From contig DYAA01000007.1 in assembly GCA_019419405.1 (NCBI GenBank), forward strand, positions 1-25,515: a stretch of 25,515 nt of DNA. The letters run 5' to 3'. Below, piece by piece: positions 12,896 through 20,293 of this stretch (position 1 is its first letter; every line of letters starts with the position of its first letter). Position numbers and translations under genes: made by a program. The notes beneath the pieces are model-generated. The model was not told where the DNA came from and made no database searches. It saw only the letters and a list, made by a program, of their open reading frames with translations. Source of the stretch: Collinsella sp. GTDB taxonomy: Bacteria > Actinomycetota > Coriobacteriia > Coriobacteriales > Coriobacteriaceae.

Positions 12896-14335
12896 CTAGT
12901 TCTCCTCGGCCTCGGCGGCCTCCTCAGCGAGACGCTGAGCTGCCAGCTCGGGAGTGAGGCCCTTGTACTCGGTCTCGCGGCCCTTAGCGCTGACGACGCG
13001 GACAACCTCGCCGATGAGCAGAAGCACGATGAAGATAACGATCATCGGGAGCTTGTCGCCAATTTCAGCGGCAGAGAACGGCACCAGCGTTGCAACGATG
13101 GCCAGGATCAGCTCGATGCAAGGGATGGCCAGCATGACCTTCATCATGGCACCCTTAAACGGGAACGTGAAGATGCGCTCGCGGTCGGGGTCGTTCTTGC
13201 GAAGGTTGAGGAACGCCGGGAACATCGGGATGTAGGTCAGCAGCAGGAAGACGACGGAGGTGCCGAAGAGCATCCAGAAGACGCCGTCGGAGATGGCATC
13301 GATGGGAACGAGCTGCAGGCACAGCACCAGGGAGGCAACGACGGCGTTGACCAGGTTGGCACCGTTGGGCATGTCGTCATCAGAGATCATCGAGGCGAAG
13401 ACCTTGGGCATGTTGCCGTGCTCGGCAGCGTAGCGAGCAACGGAGTTAACGCCGAAGGACCAAGCAGCCATGTTGGCGAACAGGGTGATCAGGAAGGCAA
13501 TGCAGATGACCTTAAAGATCATGGAGTCGCCCACCATGGTCTGGACTGCATAAATCATGCCGTAGTCGGGGTCGATGGAATCGGCCGGCACAGCAGCGCC
13601 GATGCCAAAGCCAGCGAACAGGTAGATCACGGCGATGGACAGGCCACCGACGATGATAGCCTTGGGAATATCGCGAGCGGGATCGGCCATGTCATCGGTC
13701 ATGGTGCAGATGACCTCGAAGCCCATGAAGTTAAAGATGATGATCGACAGGTAACCGAGAGCGTTGGTGTTGGTGAGCTCGGGCAGGAAGGTGGCAGCGG
13801 ACATGTCGTTCGCAAAACCGTTCTCCATGGCATACCAAATGCCCAAAGCGCCAACGATAACGGCGACGGCGACCTTGATGATGGCGCCACCGTTAAGGAC
13901 CCACTCGGAGTCGGCCGCCTTGGAGCGGCCCATGAGGTAGACGATCCACACAAAGGCAAGATCGATACCCATCTTGGCGATCAAGTTGAACTCAACGCCA
14001 AAGACCATGCCCAAAATGTCGGGGAACATGGTAGCCAGCGAGGCAATCCACAGCGGGTAGTTGACCCAGTAGTAATACGAGATGCGGGCGCCCCATTTGT
14101 CGCCCAGGCCATCGCGTACCCAGTCGTAAATGCCGCCCTCGCCGTCATAGGTGGTGCCGAGCTCGGCAACAACCATGCCATAAGGAAGCAGGAAGGTCAG
14201 GATCAGGAAGATCCACCAGAAGAACTGCTGGTTGCCAATGGCAGCAGCAGGAGCGGCGGCCTCGCAAACGAAGACGACGCAGATGATGGTCGAAATGACC
14301 GTCAAAAAGGAAAGCTTTTTCTTTCCGTCGCTCAT
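12896..14335 (-). CDS. aguD: APC-family agmatine:putrescine antiporter candidate
   Basis: 479 residues and about 12 membrane helices. The sequence features are those of the glutamate:GABA/agmatine:putrescine branch: QFFWWIFLILTFLLPYG, ELGTTYDGEGGIYDW, FNFMGFEV, and WSFGVNSVARYAAEHGNMP. The C-terminal tail is acidic and Ala/Glu-rich. The position between the carbamoyltransferase and deiminase genes is where aguD sits in characterised agmatine operons, which supports electroneutral import of agmatine in exchange for putrescine at the cytoplasmic membrane. The start at 14335 has AAGGAG 6 bases upstream. It is a close paralogue of the product of 9367-10776, and the specificity of either is untested. 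Confidence 0.85.
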   Translation of the reverse strand: MSDGKKKLSFLTVISTIICVVFVCEAAAPAAAIGNQQFFWWIFLILTFLLPYGMVVAELGTTYDGEGGIYDWVRDGLGDKWGARISYYYWVNYPLWIASLATMFPDILGMVFGVEFNLIAKMGIDLAFVWIVYLMGRSKAADSEWVLNGGAIIKVAVAVIVGALGIWYAMENGFANDMSAATFLPELTNTNALGYLSIIIFNFMGFEVICTMTDDMADPARDIPKAIIVGGLSIAVIYLFAGFGIGAAVPADSIDPDYGMIYAVQTMVGDSMIFKVICIAFLITLFANMAAWSFGVNSVARYAAEHGNMPKVFASMISDDDMPNGANLVNAVVASLVLCLQLVPIDAISDGVFWMLFGTSVVFLLLTYIPMFPAFLNLRKNDPDRERIFTFPFKGAMMKVMLAIPCIELILAIVATLVPFSAAEIGDKLPMIVIFIVLLLIGEVVRVVSAKGRETEYKGLTPELAAQRLAEEAAEAEEN

Positions 14336-14366
14336 GATGAGCTCCTTCGCTCAGTCTTGGACAGAT

Positions 14367-14441
14367 CCGAGGCCCAAGGTACTAAGGCAATTGCCTGAGC
14401 CTCGGTGAGCGGGCGACAGGAGACGAGCATCCGCCGCCCGC
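14367..14441 (-). promoter_or_regulatory. Two intercistronic hairpins between carbamoyltransferase and antiporter genes
   Basis: GCGGGCG (14409-14415) / CGCCCGC (14435-14441), and CCGAGGC (14367-14373) / GCCTCGG (14399-14405) enclosing the palindrome AGGCAATTGCCT (14385-14396). They fall within the 132-base gap of the presumed operon and lack T-tracts, so differential mRNA stability or partial termination is more likely than a full stop. Confidence 0.45.
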
Positions 14442-14467
14442 AAACGTGCGTTTAGCAGGCTTAAGGC

Positions 14468-15541
14468 TTAGAGCTGCTCGAGAGCCTCGAGAGCGGCGTG
14501 AAGCTCGGCCTTGGCGGAGTACTCGACACCCTCGTCGTTGAGCGGGGTGCGCTTGCCCAGGGCAGCGAGGAGAGCACGGATGGAGTGCTTGCGGTTCTCG
14601 GCCTCGACCCAGCACAGGGAGCGCTCGGGATCGTCCATAACCTCGTCGACGACTTCCTCGTTGCGAGTGGCCGGCAGGCAGTGCATGAACTTGGAGTTGG
14701 GGCCGGCGAAGTTCATCATGTCCATGGTGACCTGATACTTGGGGTAGAACACCTCCATGTAGTTCTCGCCCGAGACCTCCTCGTCGTACAGGCCATACCA
14801 CACGTCGGTGTAGATGAAGTCGGCGCCCTTGATGCACTCGATGTCGTCGGAGATGACGACGGAGCCGCCGGAGACCTTGCAGTTCTCCTCGGCGATGGCC
14901 ATCATCTGCTTGCCGAACTCGGCGCGCTCCTCAACGGTGCCAACGTGCAGGCCGCCGTCGGGGATCTGGTGGCCCTTGGGTCCAAACTGGACAAACTTCA
15001 TGCCGACCTTGGAGGCGATGAACATGAGGGAGACGCAGACCTGGGTGGCGTCGCCGATGAAGGCCAGGGTGCAGTCCTCGATCTTCTTGCCCTCGGGGAG
15101 GTTCTCGAGCATGGTCATGAGGTCGCCCATCTCCTGCGTGGGATGGTTGAACTCGGACATGCCATTGATGACGGGCACAGCGGAGCCCTCGGCGAGGCCG
15201 ACGACGTCCTTGTGACGGTCAACGCGAGCCATCATGATGTCGAGCAGCGAGCCCATAACGCGAGCGGTGTCGCCCAGGGACTCGTGACCGCCGAGCTGGA
15301 TGGTGCCAGGGCCATAGAACTGAGCATGGCCGCCGAGGTCGGTCATAGCGGTCTCGAAGGAAAGACGGGTGCGGGTGGAAACCTGCTGGAAGATCATGCC
15401 AAGGCTCTGGTTGCGGAGCAGGTGCGGATAATAACCGTCAACCTTGATGGCCTTCTTCATTGCCAGGCCAAGATCCTCGATAGCCAGGATCTGCTCTTTG
15501 GTGAAGTCGTTGGTGTCGATGAAATCCTTAGGCAGCGCCAT
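14468..15541 (-). CDS. aguB: Putrescine carbamoyltransferase
   Basis: Phosphorolyses N-carbamoylputrescine to putrescine and carbamoyl phosphate in the cytosol, the second step of agmatine fermentation. The 357-residue protein shows the carbamoyl-phosphate motif STRTR (55-59), HPTQ (133-136) and HCLPATR (287-293) of the aspartate/ornithine carbamoyltransferase family. The ornithine-binding SMG loop is replaced by TDVWYGLY (245-252), the pattern of putrescine-specific enzymes, and a C-terminal helical extension is present. This choice over ornithine carbamoyltransferase is also supported by the adjacent aguA. The start at 15541 has AAAGGA upstream. It heads the minus-strand cluster and diverges from an AguR-like gene. 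Carbamate kinase is absent nearby. Confidence 0.92.
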   Translation of the reverse strand: MALPKDFIDTNDFTKEQILAIEDLGLAMKKAIKVDGYYPHLLRNQSLGMIFQQVSTRTRLSFETAMTDLGGHAQFYGPGTIQLGGHESLGDTARVMGSLLDIMMARVDRHKDVVGLAEGSAVPVINGMSEFNHPTQEMGDLMTMLENLPEGKKIEDCTLAFIGDATQVCVSLMFIASKVGMKFVQFGPKGHQIPDGGLHVGTVEERAEFGKQMMAIAEENCKVSGGSVVISDDIECIKGADFIYTDVWYGLYDEEVSGENYMEVFYPKYQVTMDMMNFAGPNSKFMHCLPATRNEEVVDEVMDDPERSLCWVEAENRKHSIRALLAALGKRTPLNDEGVEYSAKAELHAALEALEQL

Positions 15542-15870
15542 GTCGATTCCTTTCCGCCGGTCGTGCCGACTATTGCTATGAGGCGCTCGAACATCACGCC
15601 TCGTGTTGACAAGACCATCATTCACCCGTATGCAATTTTTACCTAGTTTATTCGGGATTAAAGACCGTTCACGGAGTTACACCCCCTCTAAACCAATATA
15701 AACCCGCAGGTAGCCAGCTTGCAGGGGGTTTACTATCTAGAACCGCGAACGGTATACGGCTATGCTGTATCTCGGCGCCTAATCCGCAATGGAACGAAGG
15801 GTTGAGACGTCTATATCCCACAAGGTATACAGGGCTCGGCCATAGATGAAATGAGATGGGACGGTGGCAG
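15542..15870. promoter_or_regulatory. Divergent control region of the agmatine cluster
   Basis: 329 bases between aguB (minus) and the AguR-like gene (plus). It holds an 11-bp inverted pair ACCGTTCACGG (15664-15674) / CCGCGAACGGT (15743-15753, one mismatch). A TAAACCC (15699-15705) / GGGTTTA (15726-15732) pair is nested inside, so the centre is a strong operator candidate. The sequence GGTATAC occurs at 15751 and again near 15826. No unambiguous -35/-10 pair was found. Activator binding between the two genes would match how AguR-type proteins control their divergent operons. Confidence 0.55.
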
Positions 15871-16836
15871 ATGAACACCCTGATGTTCTTCTATACCCTA
15901 GCGATACTCGTGATCTGTATTGTGACGGCAGTGCTTTCGCTTGCCGCCTATGCCTCGTCTCGTCGACGCTTCTTTATCTATGGCAGCGGCGTTTTTATTT
16001 GCTATGCCATCGAGATGACCGAGATCTTCTTTTTTGAATACACGTTGCAAAACCAGAGTTTTCCAGCCAGCGACTATTACTCAATTACCATGCCTGTGTT
16101 GCGGACCCTTGTGGCGACCGCTTCACAAGCTTTTATCTGGCTCATTGCCATGGACTTGCTCGACAAACATTCAAAAAAGCAGTTTGTTATTCCCGTCGCA
16201 ACGTTCTTCCTGAGCGAGCTGCTGGTCATTGTCGCTGTCCCCTACGGCCCCATGCATCAATGGCTCTACTACACGATGCGTCAGGTATTCCTTGTATTTG
16301 TGGGACTGTATATCTTTTGGACGGCGCATAAAAGCACGCAGGTCGAGCTTAAGGCGCGCGTCAACAATCAACGAAAGCACCTCATTATCGGCGCCATTCT
16401 GGTCGGGTGCATCGTTGCCGAGGATTTCTACAACATCCTTGTTGTTCCCATGAGCCTGGCACCCTCTTGGCTGCAGCTGTACCTGTCCGAGCGCAACTTT
16501 AGCGAGAACATCTTTGCGTGCTACTTTGCGATTCTGCTGATCATCTATGCCTATCACGTGCTTTCGATTCGCATGCAGGAGGCGCCCGAGGAAAAGAACG
16601 TCAGCGATCTTGATCGACACATCGAAGAGCAGATGCCCTTCTATCGCAACGCCTACAAGCTCTCCAACCGCGAAACCGAAGTCATGCGTCTGGTTGTGTT
16701 GGGCAAATCGAACCAAGAGATCGCTGACGAGCTCTTCCTTGCCGTGGGCACCGTCAAGACCCATATCCACAACATCCTGGTCAAAACTGAGCAGCAAAAC
16801 CGCACGACGCTCATCCTCCACTTTTGGAAACGATAA
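15871..16836 (+). CDS. aguR: Membrane-anchored LuxR-family activator, AguR-like
   Basis: 321 residues from the ATG at 15871. About seven hydrophobic segments fill residues 1-230, and a LuxR helix-turn-helix occupies about 255-317 (LSNRETEVMRLVVLG, then AVGTVKTHIHNIL). AguR of lactococci and enterococci is a membrane-bound LuxR-type one-component activator that responds to agmatine and is encoded next to the aguBDAC genes. The divergent position beside aguB here argues for the same job. The start is uncertain: 15871 has a weak GGTGG nearby, while an ATG at 15856 would add five residues without a better site. Its paralogue lies at 8019-9011. The stop codon touches the first base of the second dispersed intergenic element. 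Confidence 0.85.
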   Translation: MNTLMFFYTLAILVICIVTAVLSLAAYASSRRRFFIYGSGVFICYAIEMTEIFFFEYTLQNQSFPASDYYSITMPVLRTLVATASQAFIWLIAMDLLDKHSKKQFVIPVATFFLSELLVIVAVPYGPMHQWLYYTMRQVFLVFVGLYIFWTAHKSTQVELKARVNNQRKHLIIGAILVGCIVAEDFYNILVVPMSLAPSWLQLYLSERNFSENIFACYFAILLIIYAYHVLSIRMQEAPEEKNVSDLDRHIEEQMPFYRNAYKLSNRETEVMRLVVLGKSNQEIADELFLAVGTVKTHIHNILVKTEQQNRTTLILHFWKR

Positions 16837-16888
16837 CCTACCAAAAAGGGACAGGTTTATTTTGGCAGGTTTTATCTGGGCAAATGCC

Positions 16889-16929
16889 AAAACCGCCGCG
16901 AGGGAGCTACTTTCCCTCGCGGCGGTTTT
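16889..16929 (+). terminator. 17-bp hairpin terminator after the AguR-like gene
   Basis: AAAACCGCCGCGAGGGA (16889-16905) pairs perfectly with 16913-16929 around GCTACTT, and the 3' arm ends in TTTT. Relative to 2922-2962, two stem pairs have changed on both sides (GG/CC to AA/TT), keeping the pairing. Confidence 0.75.
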
Positions 16930-17086
16930 CTAGCAGTAAAACCAAGTGAGTAGGCTTTTGGCGGGATGCCGAGCACGCCCCAAAACACCACCGCCCTGAC
17001 CTGCGGTTTTATTGAGCGTTTGGCGCGGTGTGCTCGACAAGTCCAAAAAAGTCTACTCACTTGCATCTGAGAGGCATCCGATAGAC

Positions 17087-17129
17087 AAAAAACCGCCGCG
17101 AAAAGGGTCCGGACCCCGTTCGCGGCGGC
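17087..17129 (-). terminator. Intrinsic terminator of the ABC transporter operon
   Basis: On the minus strand a CCGCCGCGAA-type stem with a central GTCCGGAC is followed by TTTTTTG. It begins about 37 bases past the permease stop codon. Confidence 0.75.
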
Positions 17130-17165
17130 TGTTCGCGTTGGTTTTGCGACGGTTTTGCCCGCTTG

Positions 17166-19370
17166 TTACTCGCTGTAGCGGGTGGCGATGGCAGCTTGTA
17201 CCATGCCGGCGCTCATGAGGTACGTCACCAGGAAGTAGCCACCATAGGCTGCCAGGAAGATCGCACAGGTGAGGCCCACGGTGCCGCCGATGCTCATATT
17301 TCCGAATATGCTCACCAGCTCGATGATCACCTTAAGTGCCACAAAGGAGTGCGCTAGGCCCACTGCCAGCGGGAACAGGAAGAATACCGCTTGCTGCGCC
17401 ATCACCGAATGGCGAATCTGGCGGTCGTCGCAGCCGATCTGTGCCAGCACACGATAGCTGCGGCTGCCATCGGCCACGTTGGAGAGTTGCTGGATCGACA
17501 GAATCGCCGCGCATGCAACGACCAATACAAAGCCGATGTAGATGGCTAGGTAGCTAATAAGACCGTTCATTTGCGCTGCTTGCGTGTACATCTCGGAGCG
17601 TGTGATGAAGGTTCCCCACGACCCCGGCTTCTTGCCGTCAACGAGCAGATCGTCGAGCAGAGTGTATTTAATGCTCTCGTCTGCCTCGGTCGTATCCATC
17701 CCCTGTTTGTAGTTAACGAGCAGGCTACTGGAATACGGCTGCAGATTAAGTTGGGACAACAGCTCGTCGGCAACGACGACGGTACCCGGATTACTGCCCA
17801 TCGCCGAGTTGGCGATGGCCGCCGTATCTTCGTCCGACTTATCGGTTGCGGGCTTGAGCGTATGCCCGCCCAAGGTAAGGGCATGGCCACCAGCCATATA
17901 CTTGGTGTACAGGTCGACCAGCTCGCCGCCCATATCACACGTGAGCAGATACTGGTCGTGACCGATGTGCACCGGCTCCTCACCCATCATCTGACGCAGT
18001 TTGTTGTACTGGCTCGCCGGCGTCACAAACAGACCCATCGTATCGGCATTGCTACCCCCGAACGCCTTGGGAAGCTTTTCGCCCATGATCTTGCACATCT
18101 CACTTGGGGTCACCGAAGGATTCGAGCTGCCAAACGGGTAACTCAGATACGAATCGATCTGCACATGCTCACCGGCAACATCGGCGATATCGACCTTCTT
18201 GCCGGTCTCGTCGTTGTTGTCCGCCGAACTGTCCCTGCCGTGCCATGCGGGGTACAAATCGACCGTTGTATCGGCCGGCACCATGCGATCGGCTTCATCA
18301 GACGGATTGACGTACTCTTTGTAGTAGTCGAGCGTATCGGGCGTGTAATAGACATACGTCTGTGACACGTCAACAGGGTTATAGCGCTCCAGGTTTTCGT
18401 TCATCACATTGGCAATCGACATACCGCACGTCACCGAGGTGATGGCCAAAAACAGGAGCATCGCGATGACGCCCATCGAAAAGCACACCGTGTTGACCTT
18501 GGCCGCAAGCTGGCGCACGGTAAACATGTTGAGGCCGCGCCAATACACGCCGCGCAGGCTCTGCAGCAGCTTGATGAGCATGCCCGAGAGTCCCCAGAAC
18601 AGGGCAAAGGTGCCCACGGTAACCATAGCGGTCGTAATGCCAAACTGGTTCATGGCCTCTTGCAGCTTGCTGTCCGTCGCGGTTAGCGGGAACCCATCAC
18701 GTAGCAGACGGTAATAGGCCACACCCACAAGCACCACGCCCACGGCAAAGATAGCAATCGCAATCCAGGGGTTGCGCGTCTTGATGCTCTCGTTGCGACG
18801 CTCGGCACCCATAAGCTCGATGAGTTTGGTACGACGCACGGCGCGAAGGTTCAGCAGTAGCGTAAGCACAAACATTACGAGCATGCAGGCAAGGGTCAGA
18901 TTGAACGCATGCACCGAGAAAAAGAAGTGGAAATTGGCGATCTGTGTCTTAAAAAGCGAGGCCGTAAAGAACGTCATGAGCTGGGAGAGTCCCACACCCA
19001 GCACAATGCCGGCGACAAAGGCCACGACCGAGACAATCACCGTCTCGAGCGCCATGATCGTGGCGACGCGTCCGCGCCCCATGCCGAGCACCTGATACAG
19101 GCCAAACTCCTTCTTGCGGCGTTTCATGATGAAGTTATTGGCATACACCATCAAAAAGGCCATGACACCGGCCAAAAAGTACGTCAGGTCGCCGAGCATG
19201 CTGCCCATAACCTGCGCCAAGCCCTCTTCATCGATTCCGGCAATGTCGACCTGCATCGAGACGGTATTGAAGGCATAGAAGACCGTGACGCCCAGGGTGA
19301 GCGTCAAAAGGTAGACGAGGTAGTCGCGGCCGGCGCGGCGGACGTTACCCCAAGCGAGTTTACAGAGCAT
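17166..19370 (-). CDS. ABC transporter permease, FtsX/BceB type
   Basis: 734 residues. The N-terminus MLCKLAWGNVRRAGRDYLVY is typical of BceB-like permeases. About ten membrane helices are arranged as one N-terminal helix, clusters at about 55-310, and a C-terminal group after about 600. Between them lies a large, polar extracellular domain (about 325-590). FtsX domains flank this loop. BceB-type proteins move or sense cell-envelope-active peptides in Gram-positive bacteria, usually with a two-component system; none is adjacent here. The start at 19370 follows GAGGG, and its first bases overlap the 3' end of the ATPase gene by 11 bases, implying coupling. A shared terminator lies downstream. 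Confidence 0.88.
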   Translation of the reverse strand: MLCKLAWGNVRRAGRDYLVYLLTLTLGVTVFYAFNTVSMQVDIAGIDEEGLAQVMGSMLGDLTYFLAGVMAFLMVYANNFIMKRRKKEFGLYQVLGMGRGRVATIMALETVIVSVVAFVAGIVLGVGLSQLMTFFTASLFKTQIANFHFFFSVHAFNLTLACMLVMFVLTLLLNLRAVRRTKLIELMGAERRNESIKTRNPWIAIAIFAVGVVLVGVAYYRLLRDGFPLTATDSKLQEAMNQFGITTAMVTVGTFALFWGLSGMLIKLLQSLRGVYWRGLNMFTVRQLAAKVNTVCFSMGVIAMLLFLAITSVTCGMSIANVMNENLERYNPVDVSQTYVYYTPDTLDYYKEYVNPSDEADRMVPADTTVDLYPAWHGRDSSADNNDETGKKVDIADVAGEHVQIDSYLSYPFGSSNPSVTPSEMCKIMGEKLPKAFGGSNADTMGLFVTPASQYNKLRQMMGEEPVHIGHDQYLLTCDMGGELVDLYTKYMAGGHALTLGGHTLKPATDKSDEDTAAIANSAMGSNPGTVVVADELLSQLNLQPYSSSLLVNYKQGMDTTEADESIKYTLLDDLLVDGKKPGSWGTFITRSEMYTQAAQMNGLISYLAIYIGFVLVVACAAILSIQQLSNVADGSRSYRVLAQIGCDDRQIRHSVMAQQAVFFLFPLAVGLAHSFVALKVIIELVSIFGNMSIGGTVGLTCAIFLAAYGGYFLVTYLMSAGMVQAAIATRYSE

Positions 19371-20145
19371 CGGAGCCCTCACCGCCCATCATGGCAACGA
19401 CCTCCATAATGCGGTCGAAGAACTCTCGGCGATCGGTGTCGCCGCGGCGCAGCTCGGTGAAGATCTTGCCGTCGCGAATAAACAGCACACGGCTCGTGTA
19501 GCTGGCGGCAAAGCTGTCGTGCGTGACCATGAGCACGGTGGCGCGTAGACGGCGGTTAAGAGCCTCCAGGCTCTCGAGCAGCAAACGGGCGCTCTTGGAA
19601 TCGAGGGCGCCGGTGGGCTCGTCGGCCATAATCATAGTGGGGTCGGTGACGAGCGCGCGAGCCGCGGCAACGCGCTGCTGCTGACCGCCGGACATCTGGT
19701 AGGGATACTTGTCGAGCACCTGACTGATGGACAGACGCGCGGCCACGTCCTGCACGCGGGTCGAGATTTCGGCCGAATTCACACGGGCGATGGTGAGCGG
19801 CAGGGCTATGTTCTCGCGTGCCGTGAGCGTATCGAGCAGGTTGGAATCCTGGAAGATAAAGCCGAGCTCCTCGCGGCGAAACTGCGAAAGCTTGGCCTGC
19901 TTCATGCGCGTCACGTCCTGGCCGTTGATGCGGATCGTGCCACTTGTGGCGCTATCGATGGTCGAGACGCAGTTGAGCAACGTCGACTTGCCCGAGCCCG
20001 AGGCGCCCATGATGCCAACGAATTCGCCGCGGTTGACGGTAAAGCTGACGTCGTTGAGCGCGCGGGTCACGTTGCCCAGCGCTCCATATACCTTTTCGAG
20101 ATGCGCGACCTCCAGTACCGGGGTCGCCATGTGCGTGGTTTGCAT
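19360..20145 (-). CDS. ABC transporter ATP-binding protein, BceA/LolD type
   Basis: 261 residues with all ABC motifs: Walker A GASGSGKST (47-55), Q-loop FIFQDSNLL (97-104), signature MSGGQQQR (151-158), Walker B MIMADEP (171-177) followed by the D-loop ALD, and H-loop His209. It belongs to the MacB/LolD/BceA group that works with FtsX-type permeases, and its partner is the overlapping downstream gene. The start at 20145 has AAAGGA upstream. The C-terminal tail beyond the core (about 225-261) carries an acidic, Met-rich segment. It powers the permease from the cytosolic face. It diverges from the NUDIX-Vsr gene, with an inverted repeat over the likely promoter. Confidence 0.93.
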   Translation of the reverse strand: MQTTHMATPVLEVAHLEKVYGALGNVTRALNDVSFTVNRGEFVGIMGASGSGKSTLLNCVSTIDSATSGTIRINGQDVTRMKQAKLSQFRREELGFIFQDSNLLDTLTARENIALPLTIARVNSAEISTRVQDVAARLSISQVLDKYPYQMSGGQQQRVAAARALVTDPTMIMADEPTGALDSKSARLLLESLEALNRRLRATVLMVTHDSFAASYTSRVLFIRDGKIFTELRRGDTDRREFFDRIMEVVAMMGGEGSDAL

Positions 20146-20155
20146 ACCGAGTCCT

Positions 20156-20246
20156 TTCTTGCGATTAGTCTACGGCATCTATAGTCGCAAGAAGACGAGT
20201 CGGCTACCATCGATATGGCTTACGCTTGCCTTACCGTTGTGTAAGG
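20156..20246. promoter_or_regulatory. Operator-like inverted repeats upstream of the ABC operon
   Basis: TTCTTGCGA (20156-20164) is perfectly inverted at 20185-20193, and the 20 bases between hold -10-like TATAGAT and TAGACT on the minus strand. A second pair CCTTAC (20229-20234) / GTAAGG (20241-20246) lies nearer the NUDIX-Vsr gene. Both could be binding sites that control the divergent genes. Confidence 0.45.
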
Positions 20247-20293
20247 TACGGGTAGCTAGCCTGTCACTTGTTGATGTTGAGAGAGGACTCCTG

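Larger units (their letters stand above)
16836..17129. repeat. Dispersed intergenic element, copy 2
   Basis: Same layout as the element at 2869-3158: GGGACAG-loop hairpin (16836-16870), 17-bp terminator stem (16889-16929), a core of identical 119-base length bounded by AAGTGAGTAG (16944-16953) and CTACTCACTT (17053-17062), and a minus-strand terminator (17087-17129). Long blocks are identical between copies, for example the loop and the stretch after it, while the core is diverged inside. It sits between the converging AguR-like and ABC permease genes, and no other content is seen in 16837-17165. Confidence 0.8.

Noticed and set aside
14468..15541. Ornithine carbamoyltransferase
   Set aside because: The SMG ornithine loop is absent and TDVWYGLY is present. 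Adjacency to agmatine deiminase and an agmatine-type antiporter supports the putrescine enzyme.
16235..18235. Two further GGGACAG/CTGTCCC strings, near 16235 and 18228
   Set aside because: Both lie within coding sequence without a clear flanking stem. This is about the number expected by chance, so they were not counted in the hairpin family.
17571..18365. Plus-strand open frame inside the ABC permease region
   Set aside because: It is a shadow of the extracellular-loop coding sequence of the permease, with no ribosome site and no recognisable domain.
19727..20293. N-terminal extension of the NUDIX-Vsr frame
   Set aside because: The extension is antisense to the ABC ATPase and encodes no NUDIX sequence. 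A TTG with a well-spaced AGAGGA at 20294 begins exactly at the domain.
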